A stretch of 64,000 bases of DNA from FW021-bin31 sp964478125 (GTDB taxonomy: Bacteria; Bacteroidota; Bacteroidia; Chitinophagales; Chitinophagaceae), in NCBI GenBank assembly GCA_964478125.1, contig CAYZGR010000004.1, forward strand, positions 1 through 64,000, written 5' to 3'. Position 1 is the first letter of the stretch; each line of letters starts with the position of its first letter. Shown in pieces: positions 26,409-35,339 of this stretch. The translations under genes were made by a program, and so were the position numbers. Under the pieces are notes generated by a model. It did no database searches. It was not told where the DNA came from and was given only the letters and a program-made list of their open reading frames with translations.

Positions 26409-27203
26409 ATGAGACTGAAGGATAAAGCAATCATTGTAACGGGCAGTACGACTGGTATTGGCAAGGCTATCGCCCTGCATTGTGTAAATGAAGGTGCACG
26501 AGTTGTACTGCATGGCCGGGATCGCCGAAAGGGGGAACAAGCGTTGACTGAGATTGGAACGGATAAAGCGGTATTGTATATTGGAGACCTAAGTGATCCG
26601 GATACACCTATAGCATTAGTTGATACCGCATTAAATGCATTTGGCAGATTGGACGGGATAGTGAACAATGCAGCCATGGTAGTTTCTTCTGATATTCATT
26701 CCACGGATGCGATCTTTCTTCGAGAGGTCTTTGAGGTCAATACAATTGCCCCGTTTGCACTGATCAAGGCCGCCCTGCCCCATCTCAGGAAGGTACGGGG
26801 ACATATCCTTAACATTGGCTCTGTGAATGCATATAGTGGTGAACCGGATCTTCTGGCTTACAGTATGTCAAAAGGAGCGTTGATGACGCTTACCCGGAAC
26901 CTGGGAGATGTCCTGATGAGAGAATACGGCGTACATGTTAATCAGATCAATCCGGGTTGGGTATTAACAGAAAATGAAATTATTAAAAAACGTAAAGACG
27001 GACTGGCAGAAGATTGGTATAAGGACCTGCCGAAAGCGTATGCCCCCGCAGGGCGCATTTTACAACCTGAGGAGATAGCTGCCGCGGTCATATACTGGCT
27101 TGGATCGGAAAGTGGCCCGGTATCCGGTCAGGTGTTCGAATTGGAGCAATATCCCGTGATCGGACGCAACCCGCCTAAAGATCAGACCACTATAAAATCT
27201 TAA
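26409..27203 (+). CDS. SDR-family oxidoreductase
   Basis: 264 aa, classical short-chain dehydrogenase. The cofactor motif is TGSTTGIGKA, then NNAA, Ser in NIGSVNAYS, catalytic YSMSK and the NQINPGWVLTE loop after the active site. Arg in the HGRDRR segment after strand 2 hints at NADP preference, which is only suggestive. It lies 14 bp after the MDR gene in the same operon, so the two dehydrogenases probably act on successive or epimeric positions of the same sugar acid. Confidence 0.88.
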   Translation: MRLKDKAIIVTGSTTGIGKAIALHCVNEGARVVLHGRDRRKGEQALTEIGTDKAVLYIGDLSDPDTPIALVDTALNAFGRLDGIVNNAAMVVSSDIHSTDAIFLREVFEVNTIAPFALIKAALPHLRKVRGHILNIGSVNAYSGEPDLLAYSMSKGALMTLTRNLGDVLMREYGVHVNQINPGWVLTENEIIKKRKDGLAEDWYKDLPKAYAPAGRILQPEEIAAAVIYWLGSESGPVSGQVFELEQYPVIGRNPPKDQTTIKS

Positions 27204-27235
27204 ATCATAAAAACACCCAGATAAAATATTTTCTT

Positions 27236-28120
27236 ATGCCTAAATTAGCTGCATTTCCCAAAGCTTTTATGGACGCCCTGTGTAAGGATGGTACAATGCG
27301 TATTTCCGAGTGGATCGAGTTGGCTTCAGAACTGGATATTGATGGATTGGAGTGGTATGCCGGTTTCCTGGAAATGGAGGATGAAAAAAACTGGCCTGTG
27401 TTCAGGCGGCAGGTGGAAGATCGGGGTAAAGAGATCCCAATGATGTGTTGTTCACCGGACTTTACCCATCCTGACCCGGTATTTCGGAGAAGGGAAATGG
27501 AGAAACAAAAACGGTGGATCGATATGACGTATGTATTGGGCGGATCCTATTGCCGGGTGTTGTCGGGACAAAGGCGACCTGAACTTACAGTAGAGGAGGG
27601 TGTGAAATTGGCGGCAGATTGCATTGAGACTTGCCTGCCTTACGCCGAAGCATGCGGGATCACGCTCATCCTGGAGAACCATTACAAAGATAATTTCTGG
27701 GAATATCCGGAATTTGCCCAGAAGACCGCTGTCTTCTGCAAATTGGTGGACCGGATCCACCATCCTTTTTTTGGCGTTAATTATGATCCGAGTAATACCT
27801 ACCTGGCGGGAGAAGATCCGTTGGATTTGCTCAAACGCGTATCGGAGCGGGTGGTTACCATGCATGCCAGTGATCGTTACTTGAAAGAGGGCACACTGGA
27901 TGATCTTCGGAAAGAAGAAGGCGGCGTAGAAGGATATGCCAAAAGATTGAGCCATGGGGAGATCGGTAAAGGGTTGAATGATTATGATGCCATATTTACA
28001 GAATTGCGACGCGTAGGTTTTGATAGTTGGATCAGTATTGAAGATGGTGTGGATGGCATGGATCAACTGGAACGAAGTGTTTCGTTTTTAAAGAAAAAGA
28101 TAACCCAATACTGGCCTTAG
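27236..28120 (+). CDS. sugar phosphate isomerase/epimerase (xylose-isomerase-like TIM barrel)
   Basis: 294 aa. The metal-binding acidic and histidine residues of the AP-endonuclease-2/xylose-isomerase-like fold are visible: LILENHYKD, FFGVNYDPSNTYL, VVTMHASDRYL and a final WISIEDG. Relatives isomerise or epimerise keto-sugars and inositol derivatives, and one is found beside DUF1080 and Gfo/Idh/MocA genes in 3-keto-glycoside loci. The gap to the SDR is 32 bp. It plausibly prepares a keto-sugar for phosphorylation by the next gene. Confidence 0.87.
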   Translation: MPKLAAFPKAFMDALCKDGTMRISEWIELASELDIDGLEWYAGFLEMEDEKNWPVFRRQVEDRGKEIPMMCCSPDFTHPDPVFRRREMEKQKRWIDMTYVLGGSYCRVLSGQRRPELTVEEGVKLAADCIETCLPYAEACGITLILENHYKDNFWEYPEFAQKTAVFCKLVDRIHHPFFGVNYDPSNTYLAGEDPLDLLKRVSERVVTMHASDRYLKEGTLDDLRKEEGGVEGYAKRLSHGEIGKGLNDYDAIFTELRRVGFDSWISIEDGVDGMDQLERSVSFLKKKITQYWP

Positions 28121-28154
28121 TAAACAAGATATCTGATCCGATTAAATAAGTATC

Positions 28155-29045
28155 ATGGAATCATACCCTGCATCAGTATGCTGCTTTGGTGAAATACTCT
28201 GGGACGTATTGCCTGATGGTCCAAAGCCCGGGGGAGCCCCTTTGAATGTAACCTATCATCTTAATAAATTGGGTATTTCTGCCCAATTGATCAGTCGTGT
28301 CGGGAATGATGAAGACGGGAGGAGACTGAAAGATCTTATGTGTAAGTGGAACCTGCAGAAAGAGGGGTTACAAACTGATCGGCTTCATGATACCAGCCAT
28401 GTTTTGGCCACTATGGGCGAGGATAAAGAAGTAAGTTATGAAATTGTCTTCCCGGTAGCCTGGGACTTTATTGAAATGAATGCTTCTGCATTAAGCACGG
28501 TGAAGAACGCCGCATATTTTATTTATGGCAGCCTGGCTGCCCGTAATGATATTTCAAGGGAAACATTATTTGGACTGTTGAAACAGGCAGATTGTAAGGT
28601 GCTGGATATTAACCTGCGGCCGCCATTCTATAAAAAAGAAGTTTTGGATATGCTTTTGTCAGCGGCAGATATTTTAAAGGTGAACGCGGCGGAATTGGAG
28701 ATCATTATATCATTATTTGGAGACAAGCTGTTGCCGGAAGCAGAACAGGCAGATCAGATAAAAGACCGGTTTGAGATAAAAGAAATAATAGTAACCAAAG
28801 GAGCTGGAGGTGCAAGCTATTACTCACAAGATGGTGTGTGCCATTCGGAAGGCAAAAAGATTAAAGTGCAGGATACAGTAGGAAGTGGTGACGCATTTCT
28901 GGCAGCCTTTCTTGCTTCGCACGCCCATCAAGAAAGGCCCGAAGCAATATTGAACAAGGCAACTGCTATGGGAGCCTTTATTGCCGGGAAAAGAGGAGGA
29001 TGTCCTGCTTACAGGAAGGAAGAATATCTGAATTTTTTACAATAG
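28155..29045 (+). CDS. PfkB-family carbohydrate kinase
   Basis: 296 aa. The N-terminal signature CFGEILWDVLPDGPKPGGAPLN is that of fructokinase/ribokinase-type enzymes. The C-terminal signature VGSGDAFLAAF carries the catalytic base Asp and anion hole. It phosphorylates a sugar or sugar acid with ATP. As the only kinase in the operon, it should make the phosphate ester the HUMPS decarboxylase needs. The start is 34 bp after the isomerase gene. Confidence 0.9.
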   Translation: MESYPASVCCFGEILWDVLPDGPKPGGAPLNVTYHLNKLGISAQLISRVGNDEDGRRLKDLMCKWNLQKEGLQTDRLHDTSHVLATMGEDKEVSYEIVFPVAWDFIEMNASALSTVKNAAYFIYGSLAARNDISRETLFGLLKQADCKVLDINLRPPFYKKEVLDMLLSAADILKVNAAELEIIISLFGDKLLPEAEQADQIKDRFEIKEIIVTKGAGGASYYSQDGVCHSEGKKIKVQDTVGSGDAFLAAFLASHAHQERPEAILNKATAMGAFIAGKRGGCPAYRKEEYLNFLQ

Positions 29046-29070
29046 CTCAAAGAATTGCATGATCTTATAT

Positions 29071-29101
29071 TTGGTTTTGTTCCTTCAATGAAATAAATTT
29101 G
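29071..29101 (+). promoter_or_regulatory. promoter of the YdfG-like SDR
   Basis: TTG (29071-29073), a 20-nt spacer and TAAATTTG (29094-29101) form a full consensus promoter with no locus operator. The leader is about 40 nt. Confidence 0.5.
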
Positions 29102-29145
29102 TTACAGCTTCATTTTTATTTATTATCTTTAAAAGATCGTCGACC

Positions 29146-29910
29146 ATGGATCATCATATGATTGTTTTTATTACGGGAGCTACTTCCGGATTTGGAAAGG
29201 CATGTGCTAAGAAGTTTGCAGCTAATGGCTACCATATGATTATCACGGGGAGGAGAACAGAGCGTCTTGAAGATTTACAACATGACATAGAAGCGGAAAA
29301 TGATGTGAAGGTTTTACCATTGGCTTTTGATGTGAGAGATATGGATGCCTGTCGGGAAGCCGTCGGCTCGCTGCCAAAGGAGTGGCGGGATATTTCTGTA
29401 CTGATCAATAATGCCGGACTTGCTATGGGATTGTCTTCAATCGATGAAGGAGATATAAATGACTGGGATGTGATGATCGACACCAACATAAAAGGCCTGT
29501 TGTATGTATCCAGATTGATCATCCCGCTTTTGAAAAAAAGCAAAAACCCCCATATTATCAATTTGGGATCTACGGCGGCAAAAGACGTTTATCCCAATGG
29601 AAATATTTATTGTGCTACTAAACATGCCGTAGACGCGCTGTCGCAGGCCATGCGTATTGATCTATTGCCTTATGGGGTGAAGGTTACAGCCGTCCATCCT
29701 GGGGCGGCGGAAACAGAATTTTCTATGGTGCGTTTTAAAGGAGATGTAGCAAAGGCCGACAAGACTTATGAAGGCTATACCCCCCTGTATGCCGAAGACA
29801 TAGCCAATGTCATTTATTTTTGTGTAAGCCAACCTTCTCATGTATGCATAAATGACTTGGTTATTACTCCAACAGCACAAGCTAATGCATTGCACTTCTA
29901 TAAAAAATAG
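29146..29910 (+). CDS. YdfG-like SDR (3-hydroxy acid dehydrogenase type)
   Basis: 254 aa; an internal ATG at 29158 directly before IVFITGATSG is an alternative start. The motifs are TGATSGFGKA, NNAG, INLGSTAAKDVYPNG with the catalytic Ser, and YCATKHAV with Tyr and Lys. The TGRRTERLEDL segment with Arg after strand 2 suits NADP. The sequence resembles the E. coli YdfG/serine dehydrogenase group, which acts on 3-hydroxy acids and malonic semialdehyde-type compounds. It has its own consensus promoter, so its link to the upstream operon is only positional. Confidence 0.85.
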   Translation: MDHHMIVFITGATSGFGKACAKKFAANGYHMIITGRRTERLEDLQHDIEAENDVKVLPLAFDVRDMDACREAVGSLPKEWRDISVLINNAGLAMGLSSIDEGDINDWDVMIDTNIKGLLYVSRLIIPLLKKSKNPHIINLGSTAAKDVYPNGNIYCATKHAVDALSQAMRIDLLPYGVKVTAVHPGAAETEFSMVRFKGDVAKADKTYEGYTPLYAEDIANVIYFCVSQPSHVCINDLVITPTAQANALHFYKK

Positions 29911-29986
29911 CATATCTCTTTTCTACCCTGTCATTTTCTGATAAAATTGGTGCATCCCTATTTGTATTATTGACTTGAATAAGATT

Positions 29987-30008
29987 AGAGGGTGATCCAA
30001 TTCCCTCT
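29987..30008. other. inverted repeat in the SDR/SusC spacer
   Basis: AGAGGG (29987-29992) and CCCTCT (30003-30008) form a 6-bp perfect stem with a 10-nt loop. There is no T-run after it. A TATATTTG box follows at 30015-30022. The rest of the 327-bp gap (29911-30237) holds operator S4 and nothing else I can name. Confidence 0.35.
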
Positions 30009-30127
30009 GGAAACTATATTTGTTATCCCACCGAAAGGACCAATTCCCGGCTATACCTAGTTTCATTGAGATATGTTATAGCCTATAGGAACCGTTTATA
30101 ATAAGCGCCAAAATAGGATACTAATCA

Positions 30128-30171
30128 GTTAATATTGTGGATATGATAATTATTGATTAGATGTTTCTTTG
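30128..30171 (+). promoter_or_regulatory. locus operator S4 plus -7 box
   Basis: GTTAATATTGTGGA (30128-30141) matches the element at 11 of 14 positions. Exactly 22 nt later lies TTTCTTTG (30164-30171), which misses TAnnTTTG by one base. It precedes SusC pair 2. Confidence 0.55.
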
Positions 30172-30237
30172 TAATTAATTCGTTATTCCCTTCTTGCTAC
30201 CGAACTTTTAGGTTATCAATATTTAAATAAAAATTTC

Positions 30238-33200
30238 ATGAACATGAAAAGAGATACTTTTGTATGGGGGATAAGACCCTTTTCATACTTTCTTATTTTT
30301 ATGATGATTGCTCCGGTATTATCGGTGAGTGGTAAAGTTGTGCCGGACGTCGATTCACATTTATCCGGGCAATTAGTCCGACAACATTTGAATGGCGTCA
30401 TAGACGTCGTATTACGAGGGCAGATAACAGATGAGAACGGTCCGTTAGTGGGAGTAACTGTTATTGAAAAAGGCACTTCCAATGGAACGACTACAAATAG
30501 TACGGGTCATTTTAAATTAAATATATCCAACACTCATGCTACTATACAAGTAAGTTATGTGGGATATCAGACGAAGGAGATAGCGGTAGATGGCCGTTCA
30601 ACGATAAATATCAGATTGGAGCCGATTGCAAGCGAGTTGTCAGGAGTCGTTGTCACTGCTTTAGGGATCAAACGAAGTCAGAGAGCATTGGGGTATTCTG
30701 TGAGTGAAGTGAAAGGCGATGATTTGACAGAAACCAATCAGGGAAACGTTTTGAATGCCATGGCGGGAAGAGTGGCCGGGGCAAAGATATCACAAATGAA
30801 TGGCGCTTTAGGTTCTACCGTAAATATTATCATAAGGGGAGCGACTTCGCTCAATGGTGATAATCAGCCCTTGTTTGTGATAGACGGGGTCCCTGTGATG
30901 AACCAGACTAATAATGATTTTAACGGCGCAGATATGGGAAATGCTATTTCAGATTTAAACCCCGACGACATAGCCAGTATCTCTGTTTTGAAAGGCCCTA
31001 GTGCGGCCGCATTATATGGTTCGAGAGCCGGCCATGGAGTAGTTCTCATAACTACGAAAAGCGGAAAAGGAGAAGGACTCGGGGTAAGTATTAATTCTTC
31101 TTTTACCCTGGACATCCCGTATCATTATTTCCCGGTACAAAACAGGTTTGCGACAGGAAAGGACGGTGCAAATATTTACGGAGAAGGAAATAACGAAACC
31201 TGGGGAGCTGAACTGGATGTTGGAAATAAAGCGGTTATGTGGAATAGTAACGGACAGGAAGTACCCTTAGTTTCTTACCCGAACAGGTTCAAAGATTTTT
31301 TCAGAAATGGTCAGACCTATACAAATAATGTTGCTGTAAGCGGAAGCAATGATAAGGGTACTTTTCGTTTGTCGGTAGGTGATAAAAGAAGCTTAGGGGT
31401 TATCCCTAATACTAATTTGAAAAGAAATACCATTAACCTGAATACAACCTATGGATTGTCTGATAACCTTTCTGTTACCGGAAGCTTTAATTGGAGTTTT
31501 TCAAGATCCGATAATAAACCTAATATAAACGGTAATGACCGAAATGATATTGTAAGAGAATTGTATGAGAACGGACCGCAGATTGATATATCTGCATTGA
31601 AAGACTACTGGAAACCGGGTATGGAAGGGTTGGAGCAAATAGATCCTTCTTCTAAACACAATAACCCATGGTTCCTGGCTTATGAAAATACAAATGGGTT
31701 CAAAAGGGACCGGCTTGTTAGCAAAGTACAGGTGGATTGGGACATGACGAAGGCGTTGAAATGGACCGCACGTTTTATGAGAGATGCCTATGAGGAAAGC
31801 CGGGAAGGGAAAAAAGCTTACAGCACGAGAAAATTTCAGCAAGGGCAGTATGATATAGAGACAATTAAGAGAAAAGAGACCAATTTGGAGCTCAACCTTT
31901 CTTATAACAAACAAATAGGAAAGGATTGGAATTTAAATATGCTGGTGGGAGGTAACAGGCGATACCAATACGGCCGGAACCTTCATAACGCGGCTTCCCA
32001 GTTGGTCGTGCCCGACTTGTATACCATCTCAAATGGCGTGCCCGGCGCCGTGGTCTATACCAGTTCCTGGGACCAGAAAGCCGTTTATAGTGTTTATGGA
32101 AGAGCCTCCATGGGATATAAGAGTATGATCTATCTGGACCTGACAGGCCGGAATGATTGGTCCAGTACTTTACCCGTAAATAACAGATCTTATTTTTACC
32201 CTTCCGCTTCTTTAAGTGTGCTCCTATCAGAGATGTTTGCTATGCCACAGTGGATAAGCTATTTGAAACTCAGAGGAGGGATTGCTGAAGTTGGGAATGA
32301 TACCAATCCTTATGCGCTTGACCAGTATTATTCTGTAGGGCCTGACTGGGGAAGTGCGAAAGAGTTGTATCTGGGCGGCTCCTTAAAGAATGCCAGCTTG
32401 TTGCCTGAACAAAATACTTCTAAAGAAGTCGGGTTCGATTTCAGATTTTTGAATAATAAAGTAGGATTAAGCGCTACCTATTATATCTCTGATAATAAAA
32501 ATCAGATATTAGGTATAAGCATCCCTATAGAATCGGGGGCTACCAGTAAATTGATCAATGCAGGACTCCTGGAAAGCCGCGGCTGGGAGATCAGCCTTAA
32601 TACCACTCCTGTTTCGACGAAGGATTTTACCTGGGATATGACCTTTAATTTTTCCAGAAACAGAACTGAGATAAAAGAGTTAGCCGAAGGAATAACTGAT
32701 TTCCAGTTTGCTGAAAATCATGGCTTTTTATTGCGGAGTTATGTAGGGGATGATATTGGCAATATCTATGTACAACCTATGCTTAAGGTAACGGATAAAG
32801 GCTCCCCATATAATGGCTGGCCTCTGCTTTCCGGAAGCGGTCAATATCAGGCGGATGAGAATCCTGATCATTTGGTGAAATACGGAAACGTTAATCCGGA
32901 CTTTACCCTTGGAGTGCAGCCCACTCTGAGATATAAGGCTTTTTCGCTTTCTGCCAACATTGATTGGAATCAGGGAGGTAAATTTTATTCTGAAACATGG
33001 ATGTTCTTTTCAAATAACGGATACCTTACGAGTACTTTCTCAGGAGCGCCTTATAATAGAGGTGAAGATATCGCAACACAGATTAAAGCGGATCCTCAGA
33101 AGTATTTTGGTAAATGGGTCGGGGGACGCACGGCGGAACTGGGAGGATTTCCCTGGCCGGATCCTAATAATGGCCGTTTGGATGATGCCAGTTTTAATGT

Positions 33201-33591
33201 AGGGGTGCGGGAGGTTGTAAATAATGGCCAGAAAACCTATGTGGAAAATATAGGAGGACCCGATACCAAGTGGCTGGATCCGTTTAATGCCAATAAATAT
33301 GCGAAGCGGCCCTTCGCGGATCGGAATATATTTAATGCTACTTATGTAAAGATCAGAGAGATCGCACTTACTTATCATTTACCCTCTTCTTTTTCTTCAC
33401 GGCTCCATATTCAAAATGCTTCTGTTGGCATTATTGCTTCTAATCTTTTTGAATGGACTGCAGCAGGTATTCATATTGATCCGGAACAGGCTTACGATCC
33501 TAATGGAGGGAACTGGATACACGGTTATGAATATTATAACACGCTGCCATGGATTGGCTCTGTAGGCATTAAGCTAAATGTAAACTTTTAA
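30238..33591 (+). CDS. SusC/RagA-family TonB-dependent receptor, pair 2
   Basis: 1117 aa, or 1115 from the ATG at 30244. After a hydrophobic signal region comes the carboxypeptidase-regulatory-like domain (LRGQITDENGPLVGVTVIEKG), the plug with NIIIRGATSLNGDNQPLFVIDGVP and SVLKGPSAAALYGSRAGHGV, and a barrel with DLTGRNDWSSTLPVNNRSYFYP. These blocks are near-identical in pair 1, so both receptors are in the same subfamily and could serve related oligomers. SusD follows 9 bp downstream. Operator S4 suggests common control with the other units. Confidence 0.96.
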   Translation: MNMKRDTFVWGIRPFSYFLIFMMIAPVLSVSGKVVPDVDSHLSGQLVRQHLNGVIDVVLRGQITDENGPLVGVTVIEKGTSNGTTTNSTGHFKLNISNTHATIQVSYVGYQTKEIAVDGRSTINIRLEPIASELSGVVVTALGIKRSQRALGYSVSEVKGDDLTETNQGNVLNAMAGRVAGAKISQMNGALGSTVNIIIRGATSLNGDNQPLFVIDGVPVMNQTNNDFNGADMGNAISDLNPDDIASISVLKGPSAAALYGSRAGHGVVLITTKSGKGEGLGVSINSSFTLDIPYHYFPVQNRFATGKDGANIYGEGNNETWGAELDVGNKAVMWNSNGQEVPLVSYPNRFKDFFRNGQTYTNNVAVSGSNDKGTFRLSVGDKRSLGVIPNTNLKRNTINLNTTYGLSDNLSVTGSFNWSFSRSDNKPNINGNDRNDIVRELYENGPQIDISALKDYWKPGMEGLEQIDPSSKHNNPWFLAYENTNGFKRDRLVSKVQVDWDMTKALKWTARFMRDAYEESREGKKAYSTRKFQQGQYDIETIKRKETNLELNLSYNKQIGKDWNLNMLVGGNRRYQYGRNLHNAASQLVVPDLYTISNGVPGAVVYTSSWDQKAVYSVYGRASMGYKSMIYLDLTGRNDWSSTLPVNNRSYFYPSASLSVLLSEMFAMPQWISYLKLRGGIAEVGNDTNPYALDQYYSVGPDWGSAKELYLGGSLKNASLLPEQNTSKEVGFDFRFLNNKVGLSATYYISDNKNQILGISIPIESGATSKLINAGLLESRGWEISLNTTPVSTKDFTWDMTFNFSRNRTEIKELAEGITDFQFAENHGFLLRSYVGDDIGNIYVQPMLKVTDKGSPYNGWPLLSGSGQYQADENPDHLVKYGNVNPDFTLGVQPTLRYKAFSLSANIDWNQGGKFYSETWMFFSNNGYLTSTFSGAPYNRGEDIATQIKADPQKYFGKWVGGRTAELGGFPWPDPNNGRLDDASFNVGVREVVNNGQKTYVENIGGPDTKWLDPFNANKYAKRPFADRNIFNATYVKIREIALTYHLPSSFSSRLHIQNASVGIIASNLFEWTAAGIHIDPEQAYDPNGGNWIHGYEYYNTLPWIGSVGIKLNVNF

Positions 33592-33600
33592 AACAGAATA

Positions 33601-35286
33601 ATGATGAGAACAAAAAAAATAAGTAGTTGTGTCATAGTTTTGACCTTACTTTTGGTTGCATTATCATGTAATGAATTTGATAAGCTTAATGTCAATCCGA
33701 ATGCCAAGGAGTCGGTTTCTCCAAATTTTATAATGACCTATGTACTGGCTAATACCGCTAAGTTGTATAAGTCTTTGGGAAATTCCCAAGCCGATATTCC
33801 GGGCGCATTGCAATATGTTCAGAGAGGGACTGATTTCCATGCAGATGAAGTGAACCATTATGATTGGGACAGATCATCATGGTCGACGTTTTACGAGGTC
33901 CTTCGGAACAACAGGAAGATATATGAGGCTTCTGTAGCAAATGGTAATAAATTTTTTGAGGGAATATCCCTGACGATGCAGGCATTTCTTTTTGGAACAT
34001 TAACCGATCTTTTTGGTGCAGTTCCATACTCGGAAAGCCTGCAAGCGCCTGAAGGAAACTTTTTTCCTATATATGACAAACAGCCGGATGTTTATAAAGG
34101 GATACTCAATGACCTAAAACAAGCAAGCGAATTATTAGGAGCATCAGATATTTCACAATACAGTGTTGACCCGGAAGCCGATATATTGTATCATGGCAAT
34201 CCGGAGGAATGGAGAAAGTTTGCTAATGCCCTCAGGTTAAGGTATTGTATGCGCCTTTTTAATAAAAAGAATGAAATGAATCAAATAGGAGTAGATATAG
34301 TAAGTGAATTTAATGATGCTGCATCAGATTGCTTTCAAAGTACAGATGATGCAGCCGAAGTGTCTTATATTGGCACCACTGCGGATAATTCGGCTGTGGG
34401 AGGTCCGCTAAGGTCTTCGAATCCTCCCTTTGCTACTAAACCCGGCAAGACCATAGTAGATACCCTCAAATCATTAAATGATCCCCGCTTACAACGTTGG
34501 GTAATGCCGGTTGAACGGAAATGGGATTACAACGTTAATTCGGATAAAGATATTACAATTACTAATATGTTTGGTGAAACGTATCAGGTTACCCTTATCC
34601 CTGCTTCTACTCATGACGTTGACACTTCTTTGTATGTGGGACTTCCGATGAACATGGCGACAATAGATCTGGTGAATTATAACAATGAAGGCACGGATCA
34701 TTTTACGTATGATCAGGAGAGAAGCCCTTATATATCTTTCCTTAATCCACGATACAGAAAGAACAATGATACTTATCTCAAGATGGAACTAATGACGTAT
34801 AGTGAAGTAGAATTTTTACTTGCTGAAGCAGCGCAGAGGGGAGGCTTTTCTGTGACAGATGCGGAGCAACATTATAAGAAAGGGATCATAGCTTCTTTGA
34901 AAAGATGGGGTATTGAAGATGGAGAAAATGGATTTGACTTTAACGGCTATTATAATAATCCCGAGGTGAGCTATTCCGCCGCCTCCAACAAACTAAAACG
35001 AATTATGGAGCAGAAATGGATTGCGGGATGGCTCACGATTGAACCGTGGTTTGATTGGCGCAGGACAGGATATCCTGCCTTTAAGACCGGTCCGGTTACG
35101 CAATATGGCGCGGCGCTTCCCATCCGTTTTATGTATCCTCAACCTGATCAGGATCCAAAATACATGGCAAATTACAATGCAGCCATTAAATACCTGGAAA
35201 AGACCATCTATGTCCCAGCCGGCCAAAGCGCCGATCATAATTATTCCAAAATATGGTTGCTGCAGGGTACGCATGAGCCTTATTAG
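33601..35286 (+). CDS. SusD/RagB-family surface glycan-binding lipoprotein, pair 2
   Basis: 561 aa. Lipoprotein signal with Cys in LLVALSCNEF. Landmarks are DKLNVNPNAKESVSPNFIMTY near the start, GTLTDLFGAVPYSES, a LLAEAAQRG helix, and PWFDWRRTGYPAF with a final WLLQGTHEPY. It is the partner lid for SusC pair 2, encoded 9 bp upstream. It is followed by a GH67-like enzyme after 53 bp, tying this receptor pair to the unusual hydrolase family. Confidence 0.95.
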   Translation: MMRTKKISSCVIVLTLLLVALSCNEFDKLNVNPNAKESVSPNFIMTYVLANTAKLYKSLGNSQADIPGALQYVQRGTDFHADEVNHYDWDRSSWSTFYEVLRNNRKIYEASVANGNKFFEGISLTMQAFLFGTLTDLFGAVPYSESLQAPEGNFFPIYDKQPDVYKGILNDLKQASELLGASDISQYSVDPEADILYHGNPEEWRKFANALRLRYCMRLFNKKNEMNQIGVDIVSEFNDAASDCFQSTDDAAEVSYIGTTADNSAVGGPLRSSNPPFATKPGKTIVDTLKSLNDPRLQRWVMPVERKWDYNVNSDKDITITNMFGETYQVTLIPASTHDVDTSLYVGLPMNMATIDLVNYNNEGTDHFTYDQERSPYISFLNPRYRKNNDTYLKMELMTYSEVEFLLAEAAQRGGFSVTDAEQHYKKGIIASLKRWGIEDGENGFDFNGYYNNPEVSYSAASNKLKRIMEQKWIAGWLTIEPWFDWRRTGYPAFKTGPVTQYGAALPIRFMYPQPDQDPKYMANYNAAIKYLEKTIYVPAGQSADHNYSKIWLLQGTHEPY

Positions 35287-35339
35287 TCCGGCAGAGCGGC
35301 TCTGGAATAACTTTTTCTTATGATGAAAGATGAAATACC

